This document shows, one piece after another, positions 29,601-37,248 of a stretch of DNA of 64,000 nt. The first letter of the stretch is position 1, and each line of letters begins with the position of its first letter. Position numbers and translations under genes: made by a program. Location: NCBI RefSeq assembly GCF_000178995.1, contig NZ_ADVZ01000005.1, forward strand, positions 62,001 through 126,000. The letters run 5' to 3'. The stretch comes from Afipia sp. 1NLS2 (GTDB taxonomy: Bacteria; Pseudomonadota; Alphaproteobacteria; Rhizobiales; Xanthobacteraceae). The notes under the pieces were generated by a model. It made no database searches, was not told where the DNA came from, and was given only the letters and a program-made list of their open reading frames with translations.

Positions 29601-30132
29601 GTTCGATATAGAGCCGGTCGCCGAACAGGCCTACCAGTTTCTCCACCCGCTGGAGCGCAAGCTCCGGCTGCTCGGCGGTGAGCGCCTGCGACACCGGCCC
29701 TTCCGGTCCGCCGGTCAGCGCGATCAGGCCGCTGGTATCATCCTTAAGCCATTCCGCCTTGATGTGGGGAATCTGCTGCCCGGGCATGTCGAGGAAGGCG
29801 CGCGAATTCAACCGCATCAGGCTGCGATAACCCTCCTGGCTCGCAGCGAGCATTACGATGCGAGCCGGTCCGAGCGCCTGCGCGTTGCGCGCATTCGGAT
29901 CGACGTCGCCGAAATCGACTGCGAGCGCACAGCCGATGATCGGCTGAATGCCGACGCCCGCGAGTTTCTCGGAGAACTCCAGCGCGCCGAACATGTTGTC
30001 GCGGTCGGTCAGCGCCAGTGCCGGCTGGTGATCGGCCTTCGCAAGCTCGGCGAGCTTGGGAATCTTCATCGCGCCCTGCAGCAGCGAGTAAGCCGAGTGG
30101 ACGTGAAGATGGATAAATCCGGGAGAAGCCAT
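26662..30132 (-). CDS. dnaE: DNA polymerase III alpha subunit
   Basis: Catalytic subunit of the main replicative polymerase, 1156 residues. The N-terminal PHP domain starts FIHLHVHSAYSLLQGAM (residues 6-22). The C-family polymerase core holds the metal-binding aspartates in MPDFDIDFCQDRRGEVI and further on GVFQVESQGMRRAL and YNKSHAAAYA-type finger motifs; the C-terminus has helix-hairpin-helix and OB-fold parts (VAATVVSRMERRTKTGNKMG). It lacks the ImuB/DnaE2 context, so I call it the replicative DnaE1. The SOS-controlled small gene lies 166 bases upstream on the same strand; readthrough into dnaE under SOS is conceivable but unproven. Confidence 0.97.
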   Translation of the reverse strand: MASPGFIHLHVHSAYSLLQGAMKIPKLAELAKADHQPALALTDRDNMFGALEFSEKLAGVGIQPIIGCALAVDFGDVDPNARNAQALGPARIVMLAASQEGYRSLMRLNSRAFLDMPGQQIPHIKAEWLKDDTSGLIALTGGPEGPVSQALTAEQPELALQRVEKLVGLFGDRLYIELQRHGLDSERRVESALIDIAYGKGLPLVATNEPYFATADDYESHDALLCIAGGRLIAETERAHLTPDHRFKTRAEMAVLFADLPEALASTVEIAQRCSFRPKTRKPILPHFTVGSGHHEDPSAAEAAELQRQAQEGLAHRIEKHGLAEGQTEEDYYNRLAFELDVIKRMKYPGYFLIVSDFIKWAKAQGIPVGPGRGSGAGSLVAYALTITDLDPLRFGLLFERFLNPERVSMPDFDIDFCQDRRGEVIHYVQERYGRDQVGQIITFGTLQARGVLRDVGRVLQMPYGQVDKLTKLVPQNPAAPVTLAAAIAGEPKLQAFRDEDPVVARAFDIAQRLEGLTRHASTHAAGIVIGDRPLSELVPMYRDPKSDMPVTQFNMKWVEPAGLVKFDFLGLKTLTVLDVAVKLLKQRNVHVDLAHLPLDDKETYEMLTRGDVVGVFQVESQGMRRALVDMRPDRFEDIIALVALYRPGPMANIPTYCARKHGDEEPEYLHPVLEPILKETFGVIIYQEQVMQIAQVMAGYSLGEADLLRRAMGKKIRAEMEKQRVRFVSGSVEHSITKGQAEQIFELLAKFADYGFNKSHAAAYALVSYQTAFMKAHYPVEFIAASMTLDTGNTDKLSEFRAEAQRLGIKVEPPSINRSEGTFTVGGNTIFYSLAALKGVGTHAVDMIVEARKNGGPFTSLADFAARVPPRAINKRVLESLAAAGAFDEFNPNRAAVFAGADAILAACQRSHDAVTLGQSDMFGSQSGAPTLILPNVEPWLPAERLQREYGAVGFFLSGHPLDDYRVVLQRLNVQSWAEFSNAVKNGRTAGKVAATVVSRMERRTKTGNKMGIIGLSDPTGHFEAVLFSEALGQFRDMLEPGLVVLLQLAAELQGEDVRARINNVELLDQAAAKTPMALKIFLRDGKPVESIRRRLEDHAQGAAARSGSAGEVTVVMMLDLETEVDMKLPGRFKVSPQIAGALKAITGVVDVQTL

Positions 30133-30298
30133 CCGGGCAGACTTTCGCGCGCTGGGGAATTGAAAAGGGCCGCGGGAGGCGACTCACTGCCTCAACGGTG
30201 CCGCCCGCTCCCGTCGCTGTCCATGCGTAACCACATCCTGGCTGGCGCTATCATCCCTTTCCCCAGCTTGCGGCCCGCACCCCGGTTCCCAGATCGTT
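30133..30298. other. gap between the small SOS gene and dnaE
   Basis: 166 bases with partly complementary GC-rich segments around 30165-30215 (minus strand GGGAGCGGGCGG and CGCCTCCCGC) that could form an imperfect hairpin before dnaE. I see no gene. Confidence 0.4.
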
Positions 30299-30397
30299 TT
30301 ACAGTTGAGGAATAAGGTGCGCCCACACCGCCACGGTTCCCACAAACAGCACCAGCGAGGCCAGTGCGGCGGCTTCCTCGAAGAACATCTTCAACAT
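30299..30397 (-). CDS. 32-residue single-pass membrane protein under LexA control
   Basis: The peptide is MLKMFFEEAAALASLVLFVG followed by TVAVWAHLIPQL. It has an AAGGAG ribosome binding site six bases before the ATG. An acidic, amphipathic start leads into one hydrophobic helix (about 9-29). Two perfect LexA boxes and a promoter lie 44-85 bases upstream, and nothing else is between, so this is most likely the SOS target. Small SOS-induced inner-membrane proteins are known as division inhibitors (Caulobacter SidA, 29 residues) or toxins (E. coli TisB, 29 residues). I claim analogy, not homology; the function is unknown. Confidence 0.78.
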   Translation of the reverse strand: MLKMFFEEAAALASLVLFVGTVAVWAHLIPQL

Positions 30398-30440
30398 GAT
30401 CGGCTCCTTGATCCCCGGAAATGCCCGGAAAGCTTGGTTG

Positions 30441-30455
30441 GAACATATGGAGAAC
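30441..30455. promoter_or_regulatory. LexA (SOS) box, perfect, near the 32-residue gene
   Basis: Reads GAAC-ATATGGA-GAAC, a perfect opposite-strand match to GTTC-N7-GTTC. Together with the next box it forms a full dyad centred on the AAT at 30456-30458, covering the -10 element and start of transcription of the small gene. Confidence 0.88.
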
Positions 30456-30482
30456 AATGTTCTATATCTGTTCTTTCGTCAA
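30454..30482 (-). promoter_or_regulatory. promoter of the 32-residue SOS gene
   Basis: TTGACG (30477-30482) and CATTGT (30454-30459) are 17 bases apart on the minus strand. The -35 is near consensus; the -10 is weaker, lying exactly between the two LexA boxes, so LexA would occlude RNA polymerase. Predicted start near 30447, with a leader of about 50 bases. Confidence 0.6.
30459..30473. promoter_or_regulatory. second perfect LexA box near the 32-residue gene
   Basis: Reads GTTC-TATATCT-GTTC, a perfect operator in inverted orientation to the box at 30441-30455. Two perfect sites in a row suggest tight repression, stronger than at lexA itself. Confidence 0.9.
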
Positions 30483-30662
30483 GACGCACGGAAGCGTGAC
30501 TGAATAAACAGCCTTAACGAAGGTTTGACGGGACAGACCCAACCCGTCACCGAACCACTGGCGTCGAAGTGTATTGACCATGGAACTGGACACGTTCACG
30601 AACGGGTTCAGACGATTCATAAGATACAGAAGATACAGACGCGCAAATTTCAGGAGACACCG

Positions 30663-30920
30663 ATGCGCAAATTGCTTTTCGCGGCCCTCGCGCTCAGCGC
30701 GTACGCTAGCCTCGATATCACGCCGGCGGCCGCGCAGGAGTATCCTTACTGCATCCGTGGCCGCGACTATCCGGGTTTTGGCGATTGCAGCTACCCCAGT
30801 TACGCGGCTTGCGCGGCCGCAGCATCCGGCCGCTTCGCCTATTGCGAGCGTAATCCATTCATCCAGCGCGTGCCCGACGCGCCGCGTCCGGGCCGCCGCG
30901 TTTACCGCGAAACCTACTGA
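30663..30920 (+). CDS. secreted DUF3551 protein, copy 1
   Basis: An 85-residue protein starting MRKLLFAALALSAYASLD with a signal peptide cleaved near AAA-QE, and AGGAGAC as ribosome binding site. The mature part is the short DUF3551 domain: YPYCIRGRDYPGFGDCSY, then a Cys in YAACAAAASGR and another in YCERNP, four cysteines that likely form two disulfides in the periplasm. The family is largely confined to Bradyrhizobium and relatives and has no known function. The longer frame upstream is not coding. Confidence 0.88.
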   Translation: MRKLLFAALALSAYASLDITPAAAQEYPYCIRGRDYPGFGDCSYPSYAACAAAASGRFAYCERNPFIQRVPDAPRPGRRVYRETY

Positions 30921-30947
30921 GGCATAAGAGACGCTGGAGGGGCCGTC

Positions 30948-31337
30948 ATGAATGACATGATCGTACGCCGACTATCCTTGGCCTTCTCCGCGCTCGGTCT
31001 TGCCCTGTTAATGGGCGCAGCGACCTCTTCGCCTGCGCAGGCGTTGATTGACTACCCTTATTGCATGAAGGTCTATACGCGCGACCAGTACACCGATTGC
31101 AGCTATTCGACGCTGGCGCAATGTCAGATGAGCGCATCGGGCCGCTCGGCGATGTGCTACCGCGACCCGTTCTATGACGGGCCGCCCGGCAGCCCTTATG
31201 TGATCAAGCAGCCGCGCGTGCCCTATTCGCCGTTCGGCAGCAATATCGATCCTAATTACGATCCCTATCGCGCAGCGCCCGCGCCCGGACCTCATCGACA
31301 GGTCCGCCACAAGCGCAAGACGCATCACACGCATTGA
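30948..31337 (+). CDS. secreted DUF3551 protein, copy 2, with basic His-rich tail
   Basis: A 129-residue paralogue of the preceding gene, 27 bases after it, with GGAGG as ribosome binding site. Signal peptide about 1-32 (cleavage near AQA), then the same YPYC...DCSY...QCQMSASGR...CYRDPF cysteine pattern. It differs by about 45 added residues rich in Pro and Tyr that end in a basic stretch (RHKRKTHHTH). The pair is a tandem duplication. It converges on lolD. Confidence 0.87.
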   Translation: MNDMIVRRLSLAFSALGLALLMGAATSSPAQALIDYPYCMKVYTRDQYTDCSYSTLAQCQMSASGRSAMCYRDPFYDGPPGSPYVIKQPRVPYSPFGSNIDPNYDPYRAAPAPGPHRQVRHKRKTHHTH

Positions 31338-31354
31338 TGCTGTGAGGCGCAGCC

Positions 31355-32065
31355 TCAGTCCAGCTCCACCACCTGCCCGTCCGCCAGCGAGACGCGGCGG
31401 TCCATCTGATTGGCCAACTGCATGTTGTGGGTCGCGATCAGCATCGCCACCTGCGTCGCCTTCACGAGTTGCATCAGTGCATTGAAGACGTGATCGGCGG
31501 TGTGCGGGTCGAGGTTGCCGGTCGGCTCGTCCGCGAACAGAACACGGGGCGCGTTGGCTACCGCGCGCGCGATCGCGACACGCTGCTGTTCGCCGCCGGA
31601 CAGTTCGGCCGGGCGATGCGTGATGCGGTCGCCGAGGCCGAGATAGGCCAGGATTTCCTTGGAGCGCTGCACCGTCTCCTTGCGCGGCAGGCCACGGATC
31701 ATCTGCGGCATCATCACGTTTTCCAGCGCCGAGAATTCCGGCAGCAGGCGGTGTGACTGGTAGACGAAGCCGATATCGGTGCGGCGAATCTGGGTGCGGT
31801 CACCGTCCGACAGCGTCGATGTCGGCGCGCCATTGACGTAGACCTCGCCGGAATCCGGCTGCTCGAGAAGTCCCGCGATATGCAGCAGCGTCGATTTGCC
31901 GGTGCCCGATGGCGCCACCAGCGCCACCGACTGCCCCGCCCACAGCGCGAGCTTGGCGCCGTTAAGAATGGTCAGCGTGGTTTCGCCCTGCCGGTACTGG
32001 CGATGGATGTCGTGGAGGAATACCACCGGCGCGTCGTTGTCTCCGTCTTGCATCGGCGCGCTCAC
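31355..32065 (-). CDS. lolD: lipoprotein-releasing ABC transporter ATPase
   Basis: ATP-binding subunit of the LolCDE-type machine that lifts lipoproteins from the inner membrane to LolA. Walker A is APSGTGKST, the signature is LSGGEQQR, Walker B is VLFADEPTG and the switch histidine is in IATHN. The GTG start overlaps the lolC stop (GTGA); an ATG four codons later is another possibility. The 236-residue length is usual. Confidence 0.94.
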   Translation of the reverse strand: MSAPMQDGDNDAPVVFLHDIHRQYRQGETTLTILNGAKLALWAGQSVALVAPSGTGKSTLLHIAGLLEQPDSGEVYVNGAPTSTLSDGDRTQIRRTDIGFVYQSHRLLPEFSALENVMMPQMIRGLPRKETVQRSKEILAYLGLGDRITHRPAELSGGEQQRVAIARAVANAPRVLFADEPTGNLDPHTADHVFNALMQLVKATQVAMLIATHNMQLANQMDRRVSLADGQVVELD

Positions 32066-33330
32066 TCGTATCTCAGGGCTTCAATGGGATCGAGCCGCGC
32101 CGCGCGCCACGATGGGTACAGCGTCGCCAGGAACGACAGCGTCAATGCCATGATGACGACCGCCGCTGTCTCGCCGATGCTGATCTCGGCCGGCAGCTTG
32201 GACAGGAAGTACAGTTCCGGCGAGAACAGTTCGGTATTGGTCAGCCAGGAGATGAACTGGCGGATATTCTCAATGTTCAGACAGATGATGACGCCGAGCA
32301 GGAAACCGACCAGCGTGCCGACCACGCCGATCGCCGCACCCGTGATCAGGAAGATGCGCATGATCGAGCCCTGCGTCGCACCCATGGTGCGCAGGATGGC
32401 GATGTCGCTGCCCTTGTCCTTCACCAGCATGATCAGGCCGGAAATGATATTGAGCGAAGCAACCAGCACGATCAGCGTCAGGATCAGAAACATGACGTTG
32501 CGCTCGACCTGCAGCGCGTTGAAGAAGGTCGAGTTGCGCTGCCGCCAGTCCACCATGAAGATCGGTCGCTGCGCCGCCTCCGCCACCGCCTTGCGGTATT
32601 CATCCACCTTGTCGGGATTATCGGTATAGATCTCGATGGCGGTGACATCGTTGGGACGGTTGAAATAGGCCTGCGCTTCTTTCAGCGGCATGAACACGAA
32701 GGAGGAATCGTATTCCGACATGCCGATCTCGAACACGGCGGCGACCTTGTAGGGCTTGATGCGCGGCGTAGTGCCCATCGGCGTCACGGCGCCGCGCGGC
32801 GCAACCAGTGTGACGGTATCGCCCGCGTGTAACGACAACAGATCGGCGAGACGGCGGCCGATGGCGACGCCCTGCCCGTCGTCAAAACCCTCAAGCGTGC
32901 CCTGCTTGATATTCTTGGAAATCGAGGTGAGCTTTTCGAGATCGGCGGCGCGAATGCCGCGCACCAGCACGCCGGAAGCGTTGAATGGCGAGGATGCCAG
33001 CGCCTGTCCCTCGACGATGGGCGCGGCGAGACGGATGCCCTGCACGCCATTGATGCGGTCGGCGACTTCCTTCCAGTCGGTCAGCGGCGATTCCAGCGGC
33101 TGCACCAGCAGATGACCGTTGAGACCGAGAATCTTGTCGAGCAGTTCTTTCCGGAAACCGTTCATCACCGCCATCACGATGATCAGTGTGGCGACGCCCA
33201 GCATGATGCCGAGGAACGAGAAGCCCGCGATGACCGAGATAAATCCTTCCTTGCGCCGCGCCCGCAGATAGCGCGCCGAGATCAGCCACTCGAAAGGAGC
33301 AAAAGGGGCAGTCCGAACTGGCTCACTCAT
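32062..33330 (-). CDS. lolC: lipoprotein-releasing system permease LolC/E
   Basis: Membrane subunit of the lipoprotein sorting ABC transporter, 422 residues. One helix is near the N-terminus ([22 protein letters not shown], split by a glycine-rich turn) with a large periplasmic MacB-like part (about 65-270) and three helices at the end in an FtsX domain. Only one lolC/E gene is present, as is usual in alphaproteobacteria, so it probably works as a homodimer. The start ATG ([12 protein letters not shown]) is preferred to an in-frame TTG one codon before. Confidence 0.93.
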   Translation of the reverse strand: MSEPVRTAPFAPFEWLISARYLRARRKEGFISVIAGFSFLGIMLGVATLIIVMAVMNGFRKELLDKILGLNGHLLVQPLESPLTDWKEVADRINGVQGIRLAAPIVEGQALASSPFNASGVLVRGIRAADLEKLTSISKNIKQGTLEGFDDGQGVAIGRRLADLLSLHAGDTVTLVAPRGAVTPMGTTPRIKPYKVAAVFEIGMSEYDSSFVFMPLKEAQAYFNRPNDVTAIEIYTDNPDKVDEYRKAVAEAAQRPIFMVDWRQRNSTFFNALQVERNVMFLILTLIVLVASLNIISGLIMLVKDKGSDIAILRTMGATQGSIMRIFLITGAAIGVVGTLVGFLLGVIICLNIENIRQFISWLTNTELFSPELYFLSKLPAEISIGETAAVVIMALTLSFLATLYPSWRAARLDPIEALRYE

Positions 33331-33469
33331 CAAATCTGTCCATCGCCCCGGATTCCATGCGAATCAGGCGAATTGTAGTCTAGGCCCACGTCCGCGCCGC
33401 CCCCGCAGCGCAATGATTCACCGCTCAATCGCACCAGCGCCGACAATGCGACGTTAAATATCGGTCATG

Positions 33470-34807
33470 TCAGTTGGCGGACTTCCATTTCGTCTGGAAA
33501 TGGCGGGACGCCTCGTCAACGCTCATCATCTCGCGGCTGCCGTCGGCGCGTTTCTTGATCTCGACCTTGCCTTCGGCGAGGCCCTTCGGTCCGACCAGAA
33601 TCTGCCACGGAATACCAATCAAATCGGCAGTGGCGAACTTGCCGCCGGGCCGCTGGTCAGTGTCATCGTAGAGCACGTCCACGCCCGCCGCCGACAATTC
33701 CTTGTAGAGCTTCTCGCAGGCTGTGTCGGTATCCGCCGCACCTTGCTTGAGATTGAGAATGGCGACGCGGAAGGGCGCCACTTCCTCCGGCCACTGGATG
33801 CCGTTTTCGTCGTGGCAGGCTTCGATGATCGCGCCGACGAGGCGCGAGACGCCGATGCCGTAGGAGCCGCCATGGATCGGCTTCTCTGCACCGTCCGAGC
33901 CGACCACCAGCGCCTTCATCGAATCCGAATATTTAGTGCCGAAGTAGAAAATCTGGCCGACTTCGATACCGCGCGTGTTGACGCGCTTGTCGGCAGGCAC
34001 TTCTTTTTCATAGCGCGCGGTGTCGTGTACGTCCTCGGTCGCGGCGTACAATTCGGTCCACTGCTTGATGATCGGCGTGAGATCGCCGTCATAATTCACG
34101 TCCGCACCCGGCACCGGCAGGTCGAGCACGTCCTTGTTGCAGAACACGCCGGATTCGCCGGTCTCCGCCAGCACGATGAACTCGTGGGACAGATCGCCAC
34201 CAATCGGCCCGGTCTCGGCGCGCATCGGGATCGCCTTCAGCCCCATGCGGGCGAAGGTGCGCAGATAGGCGACGAACATCTTGTTATAGGACAGCCGCGC
34301 GGCGGCCTCGTCGATGTCGAACGAATAGGCATCCTTCATCAGGAATTCGCGGCCGCGCATCACCCCGAAACGCGGGCGTTGCTCGTCGCGGAACTTCCAC
34401 TGGATGTGATAAAGGTTCAGCGGCAGGCTGCGGTACGACTTCACGTAGGCGCGGAAAATCTCCGTGATCATTTCCTCGTTGGTCGGCCCATACAGCAACT
34501 CACGCTTGTGGCGATCCTGAATGCGCAGCATCTCAGGCCCGTAGGCGTCGTAGCGGCCGCTCTCGCGCCACAAATCTGCCAGTTGCAGCGTCGGCATCAG
34601 AAGCTCGATGGCGCCGGCGCGGTCCTGCTCCTCGCGGACGATCTTCTCGATCTTCTTCAGCACCCGGAAGCCGAGCGGCAACCAGGCATAAATACCCGCA
34701 GCCTCCTGCCGCATCATGCCCGCGCGCAGCATCAGCCGGTGCGAGACGATTTCCGCCTCTTTCGGCGTTTCCTTGAGGATGGGGAGAAAAAAGCGCGTCA
34801 GCCGCAT
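33470..34807 (-). CDS. proS: prolyl-tRNA synthetase, short form
   Basis: A 445-residue class II synthetase starting [19 protein letters not shown]. Class II motifs are seen: [17 protein letters not shown] (motif 1), [17 protein letters not shown] (motif 2) and [17 protein letters not shown] (motif 3), then the C-terminal anticodon domain. It lacks the roughly 180-residue editing insertion of E. coli ProRS between motifs 2 and 3, as is usual in alphaproteobacteria, where separate Ala-tRNA-Pro deacylases edit instead. It leads the proS-lolC-lolD operon. Start upstream of this Met was rejected. Confidence 0.95.
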   Translation of the reverse strand: MRLTRFFLPILKETPKEAEIVSHRLMLRAGMMRQEAAGIYAWLPLGFRVLKKIEKIVREEQDRAGAIELLMPTLQLADLWRESGRYDAYGPEMLRIQDRHKRELLYGPTNEEMITEIFRAYVKSYRSLPLNLYHIQWKFRDEQRPRFGVMRGREFLMKDAYSFDIDEAAARLSYNKMFVAYLRTFARMGLKAIPMRAETGPIGGDLSHEFIVLAETGESGVFCNKDVLDLPVPGADVNYDGDLTPIIKQWTELYAATEDVHDTARYEKEVPADKRVNTRGIEVGQIFYFGTKYSDSMKALVVGSDGAEKPIHGGSYGIGVSRLVGAIIEACHDENGIQWPEEVAPFRVAILNLKQGAADTDTACEKLYKELSAAGVDVLYDDTDQRPGGKFATADLIGIPWQILVGPKGLAEGKVEIKKRADGSREMMSVDEASRHFQTKWKSAN

Positions 34808-34884
34808 GGGATGCTCTGGAATCGTGGGGCGGGAAGCCGTCACTGAAACCGGATTGGCGGGCAAAATACAAGGGTTTTACCGAC

Positions 34885-34915
34885 GCAGCCAGCCGTTGCT
34901 CGAACGACTGGCTGC
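34885..34915. terminator. hairpin between the metal operon and proS
   Basis: A 13-bp stem with one mismatch (34885-34897 with 34903-34915, 5-base loop) lies about 50 bases after the end of the metal operon. The T-run (CTTTT) is on the plus strand, so as a minus-strand terminator it is weak. Confidence 0.4.
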
Positions 34916-34967
34916 CTTTTACCGGCTCTTTTGATGAAAACGCGGGTCGCTGCCCCGTCAGGTAGGC

Positions 34968-35513
34968 TCAGTGTCCCTTTTGCATATTGTCTGTGTTCTG
35001 CATTTTCATGCCGTCCATCTTCATCGCTCCGCTCGAGGCGGCGTTGTCGGCCTTCATAGCCCCGATGGAATTGACCTTGAACTCAACATCCACGGCCCCG
35101 GCCTTTTCGAAGGTCAGCCTGCCCTTGATGGTTTCTCCTTGCTTGAGAGGAGCCTTCAGTCCCATCAACATCAGATGATTACCTTCGGGATTGAGCTTCG
35201 CCGTCTGGCCGGGCTTGATCTCGATGCCGTTGGGCAAGGGCCGCATCTTCATCACGCCGCCGTCCATTTTCATTTCATGGATTTCGACATGATCCGCAGC
35301 CGATATGGACACGCCGGTCAACCGATCGGCCGTCTTGCCATTATTAGTAACCACAAGATACGCGCCGCCGACCTTGGCGCCAGCAGGCGTGGCCCGCGCC
35401 CACGGCTGCACAACCGTCAGATCGCCAGCCTTATAGTCGGTTGCGAAGGTCGGTGTGATCGCGCCAACCACCAGAAGCAGCATGGCGCTTGCAACACTTG
35501 TCATCTTCCGCAT
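34968..35513 (-). CDS. periplasmic copper chaperone, PCu(A)C family
   Basis: A 181-residue protein with a signal peptide (1-24, cleaved near TFA-TD) and a PCu(A)C domain. The copper ligands are H79 and M90, then H113 and M115 in the NHLMLMG segment, matching the H(M)x10Mx21HxM motif with one extra residue. The tail (about 155-181) is Met/His-rich (GAMKMDGMKMQN...KGH), another Cu(I) binding feature. The family delivers copper to the CuA and CuB centres of cytochrome oxidase. It is the last gene of the operon and overlaps the preceding stop region, like PcuC of Bradyrhizobium. Confidence 0.92.
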   Translation of the reverse strand: MRKMTSVASAMLLLVVGAITPTFATDYKAGDLTVVQPWARATPAGAKVGGAYLVVTNNGKTADRLTGVSISAADHVEIHEMKMDGGVMKMRPLPNGIEIKPGQTAKLNPEGNHLMLMGLKAPLKQGETIKGRLTFEKAGAVDVEFKVNSIGAMKADNAASSGAMKMDGMKMQNTDNMQKGH

Positions 35514-36031
35514 TATTTCTTCCTTTCGCTTGCTGCCCAGTTTTCGAGACTTGAAATATTGGCAGATCCTTCGATCGTGGTCGTAGTGCCGTCCTTACTC
35601 ATCAGGATTGTGCGCGGAATGTCCCCCTGCCACTTGGGATCAACCTCGTAGCGAAGCCGCTCGGCGAAGGTGTCACCGAATGCCCAGTTCTCGGTGGACG
35701 CCAGCCCCGCCTGCGACACCATTGCCCGCACCGCGGCGGGCGTGTTCGGAACCAGATCGGCATCGATCATCACCACGTCCACGCCGGGATTGGCTTTCAC
35801 GAACTTGCCAAGCTCCGGCAGTTCGACCTTGCACGGCCCGCAGGTGACGCCCCAGAAATGCACCAGCGTCGACCGCCCGGCATGGGCCTGCCGGATCGTT
35901 TGCCAGCTTCCGCGCTCGAACGGCCTGATCTCGATGGTGGTGGCATCGGCCAGCGCGACGTTCGCGAACAGGACCGCCGCCGCAACCGCGAACAGCCGGC
36001 CCATCAGATGCTGTTTCATGTGAGGTCTCAT
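35513..36031 (-). CDS. periplasmic thioredoxin-like (TlpA-type) protein
   Basis: A 172-residue protein with a signal peptide (MKQHLMGRLFAVAAAVLF...) and a thioredoxin fold carrying CGPC at residues 64-67 in FWGVTCGPCKVELPEL. Such proteins reduce the copper-binding cysteines of oxidase subunit II or of Sco proteins. I start at the ATG that overlaps the stop of the BNR-repeat gene (ATGA); an ATG four codons later at 36019 is also possible. Its stop adjoins the start of the PCu(A)C gene, so the two act in the same path. Confidence 0.85.
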   Translation of the reverse strand: MRPHMKQHLMGRLFAVAAAVLFANVALADATTIEIRPFERGSWQTIRQAHAGRSTLVHFWGVTCGPCKVELPELGKFVKANPGVDVVMIDADLVPNTPAAVRAMVSQAGLASTENWAFGDTFAERLRYEVDPKWQGDIPRTILMSKDGTTTTIEGSANISSLENWAASERKK

Positions 36032-37248
36032 GTTCTCTGCCCGACCGGCTGGAAATGATAGCCGTCCTTCTTTGTCATCCACGACAGGAACACTGTGCGG
36101 CCATAGCTCACCAGCAACGGATGGTCTGAGGAATCTGCCGTCGCTGCGACTGTCTTCGGCTCCGACCATGTCTTGCCGTCATCGGTGGATTGCATCATTC
36201 GCACCGTGGTCTTCTCTCCGTCGAATTCCTTCCACGCCAGATAAGTATCTTTGGCGGTGGCAAGCACGAAGGCCCGCGCCGGATTGTGCGACGGATCGCC
36301 GATCGCGACCGGATCGGAGAATGTCGCGCCGCCATCAGTCGAGCGCGCATAGAACAGGCCCTGACGATTTTTGCCGTTGGTGTACCAGGTCGCATGATAG
36401 GTGCCGGTCGGCGCGATCGACAGGCTTGGTCCCTGATGCGGACAGGCGGAAATCTTCCAGTCGTCATTGCTGACGCGGTGAATAGCGCCGGGCGTTTTCA
36501 GATTGCTGAACGTCGTGATGGCGTGATCGCGTACACCGCCCTCGAAGATATTGCGGAAGATCACGACTGGGCGCCCATGACCGGCAAACGCCACACCGAG
36601 GCGGCAACACTCGCAGGTGTTGTCGTGCACAAGCTGCGCCTGCGAATACACCACGCCGTCCCGCGATGTCGCGAAGAACAGACCCGCGCCATCATAGGCT
36701 TCGCCCTTCTTCTTCGCGGGCGCGCGGTTGCGCTTGTCGAGCCATGCCGCGAACACCGTGCCATCATTGTCGAGCGCGAGCGCCTCGAACCGCTGGCTGA
36801 CATTGCTCGGCGTGATGGGCTTGATGGGAGCGAACGTCTTGCCGCCATCAGCCGAGCGCGTGGTGAAGACCTCGCCGTTAAATGCCTTGTCGCGGAACGT
36901 CGAGAACGCCACGATCAGGTCGCCGTGCTTGTCGATCACGATCTTGGGGCGTGCATCCGGGCCCCAGTCCATATCGAGCTTCTGATCGGTGACGGCAACA
37001 GGCTTGCTGAAATTTCGTCCGCCATCTGTTGAGCTGGCAACGGCGACCTTGCCGCCCGCCAGCATCGCGATCCAGAGCTTGCCATCCGGCCCAAATGCGG
37101 GTGTCACCTTGGTCGCGCAAGACAGCGCGACTTCCGTGCAACCGGCATCGCTTGCGTGGCTATGCATGTCATGCGCAAGCGCTGGCGCCTGCCAAAGCAT
37201 CAGCGCGGCAGCGGAAGCAATCCACTTTTTCATGATGACCTGTTTCAT
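36028..37248 (-). CDS. periplasmic BNR-repeat (sialidase-fold) protein of a metal operon
   Basis: A 406-residue secreted protein (signal peptide 1-25, cleaved after LAH or ALA) with at least four Asp-box repeats (SSTDGGRNF, SADGGKTF, STDGGATF, STDDGKTW), so a six-bladed beta-propeller. It carries possible metal sites: HDMHSHASDAGC right after the signal peptide, TCECC at 211-215 and ACPHQG near 269. Annotation pipelines may call it an exo-alpha-sialidase, but I see no arginine triad context to support that. The ATG overlaps the TonB receptor stop (ATGA). A metal-binding or receptor-associated role is inferred from the operon. Confidence 0.8.
   Translation of the reverse strand: MKQVIMKKWIASAAALMLWQAPALAHDMHSHASDAGCTEVALSCATKVTPAFGPDGKLWIAMLAGGKVAVASSTDGGRNFSKPVAVTDQKLDMDWGPDARPKIVIDKHGDLIVAFSTFRDKAFNGEVFTTRSADGGKTFAPIKPITPSNVSQRFEALALDNDGTVFAAWLDKRNRAPAKKKGEAYDGAGLFFATSRDGVVYSQAQLVHDNTCECCRLGVAFAGHGRPVVIFRNIFEGGVRDHAITTFSNLKTPGAIHRVSNDDWKISACPHQGPSLSIAPTGTYHATWYTNGKNRQGLFYARSTDGGATFSDPVAIGDPSHNPARAFVLATAKDTYLAWKEFDGEKTTVRMMQSTDDGKTWSEPKTVAATADSSDHPLLVSYGRTVFLSWMTKKDGYHFQPVGQRT

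Noticed and set aside
28120-30315. A 731-codon open frame on the plus strand
   Set aside because: It lies wholly antisense to dnaE, has no ribosome binding site and shows the Arg/Asp/His-rich bias of antisense frames in GC-rich coding DNA.
36028-37248. Calling the BNR-repeat protein a sialidase
   Set aside because: Asp-box repeats only show the propeller fold. The operon and His/Cys clusters point to metal handling, and no sialidase active site was seen.
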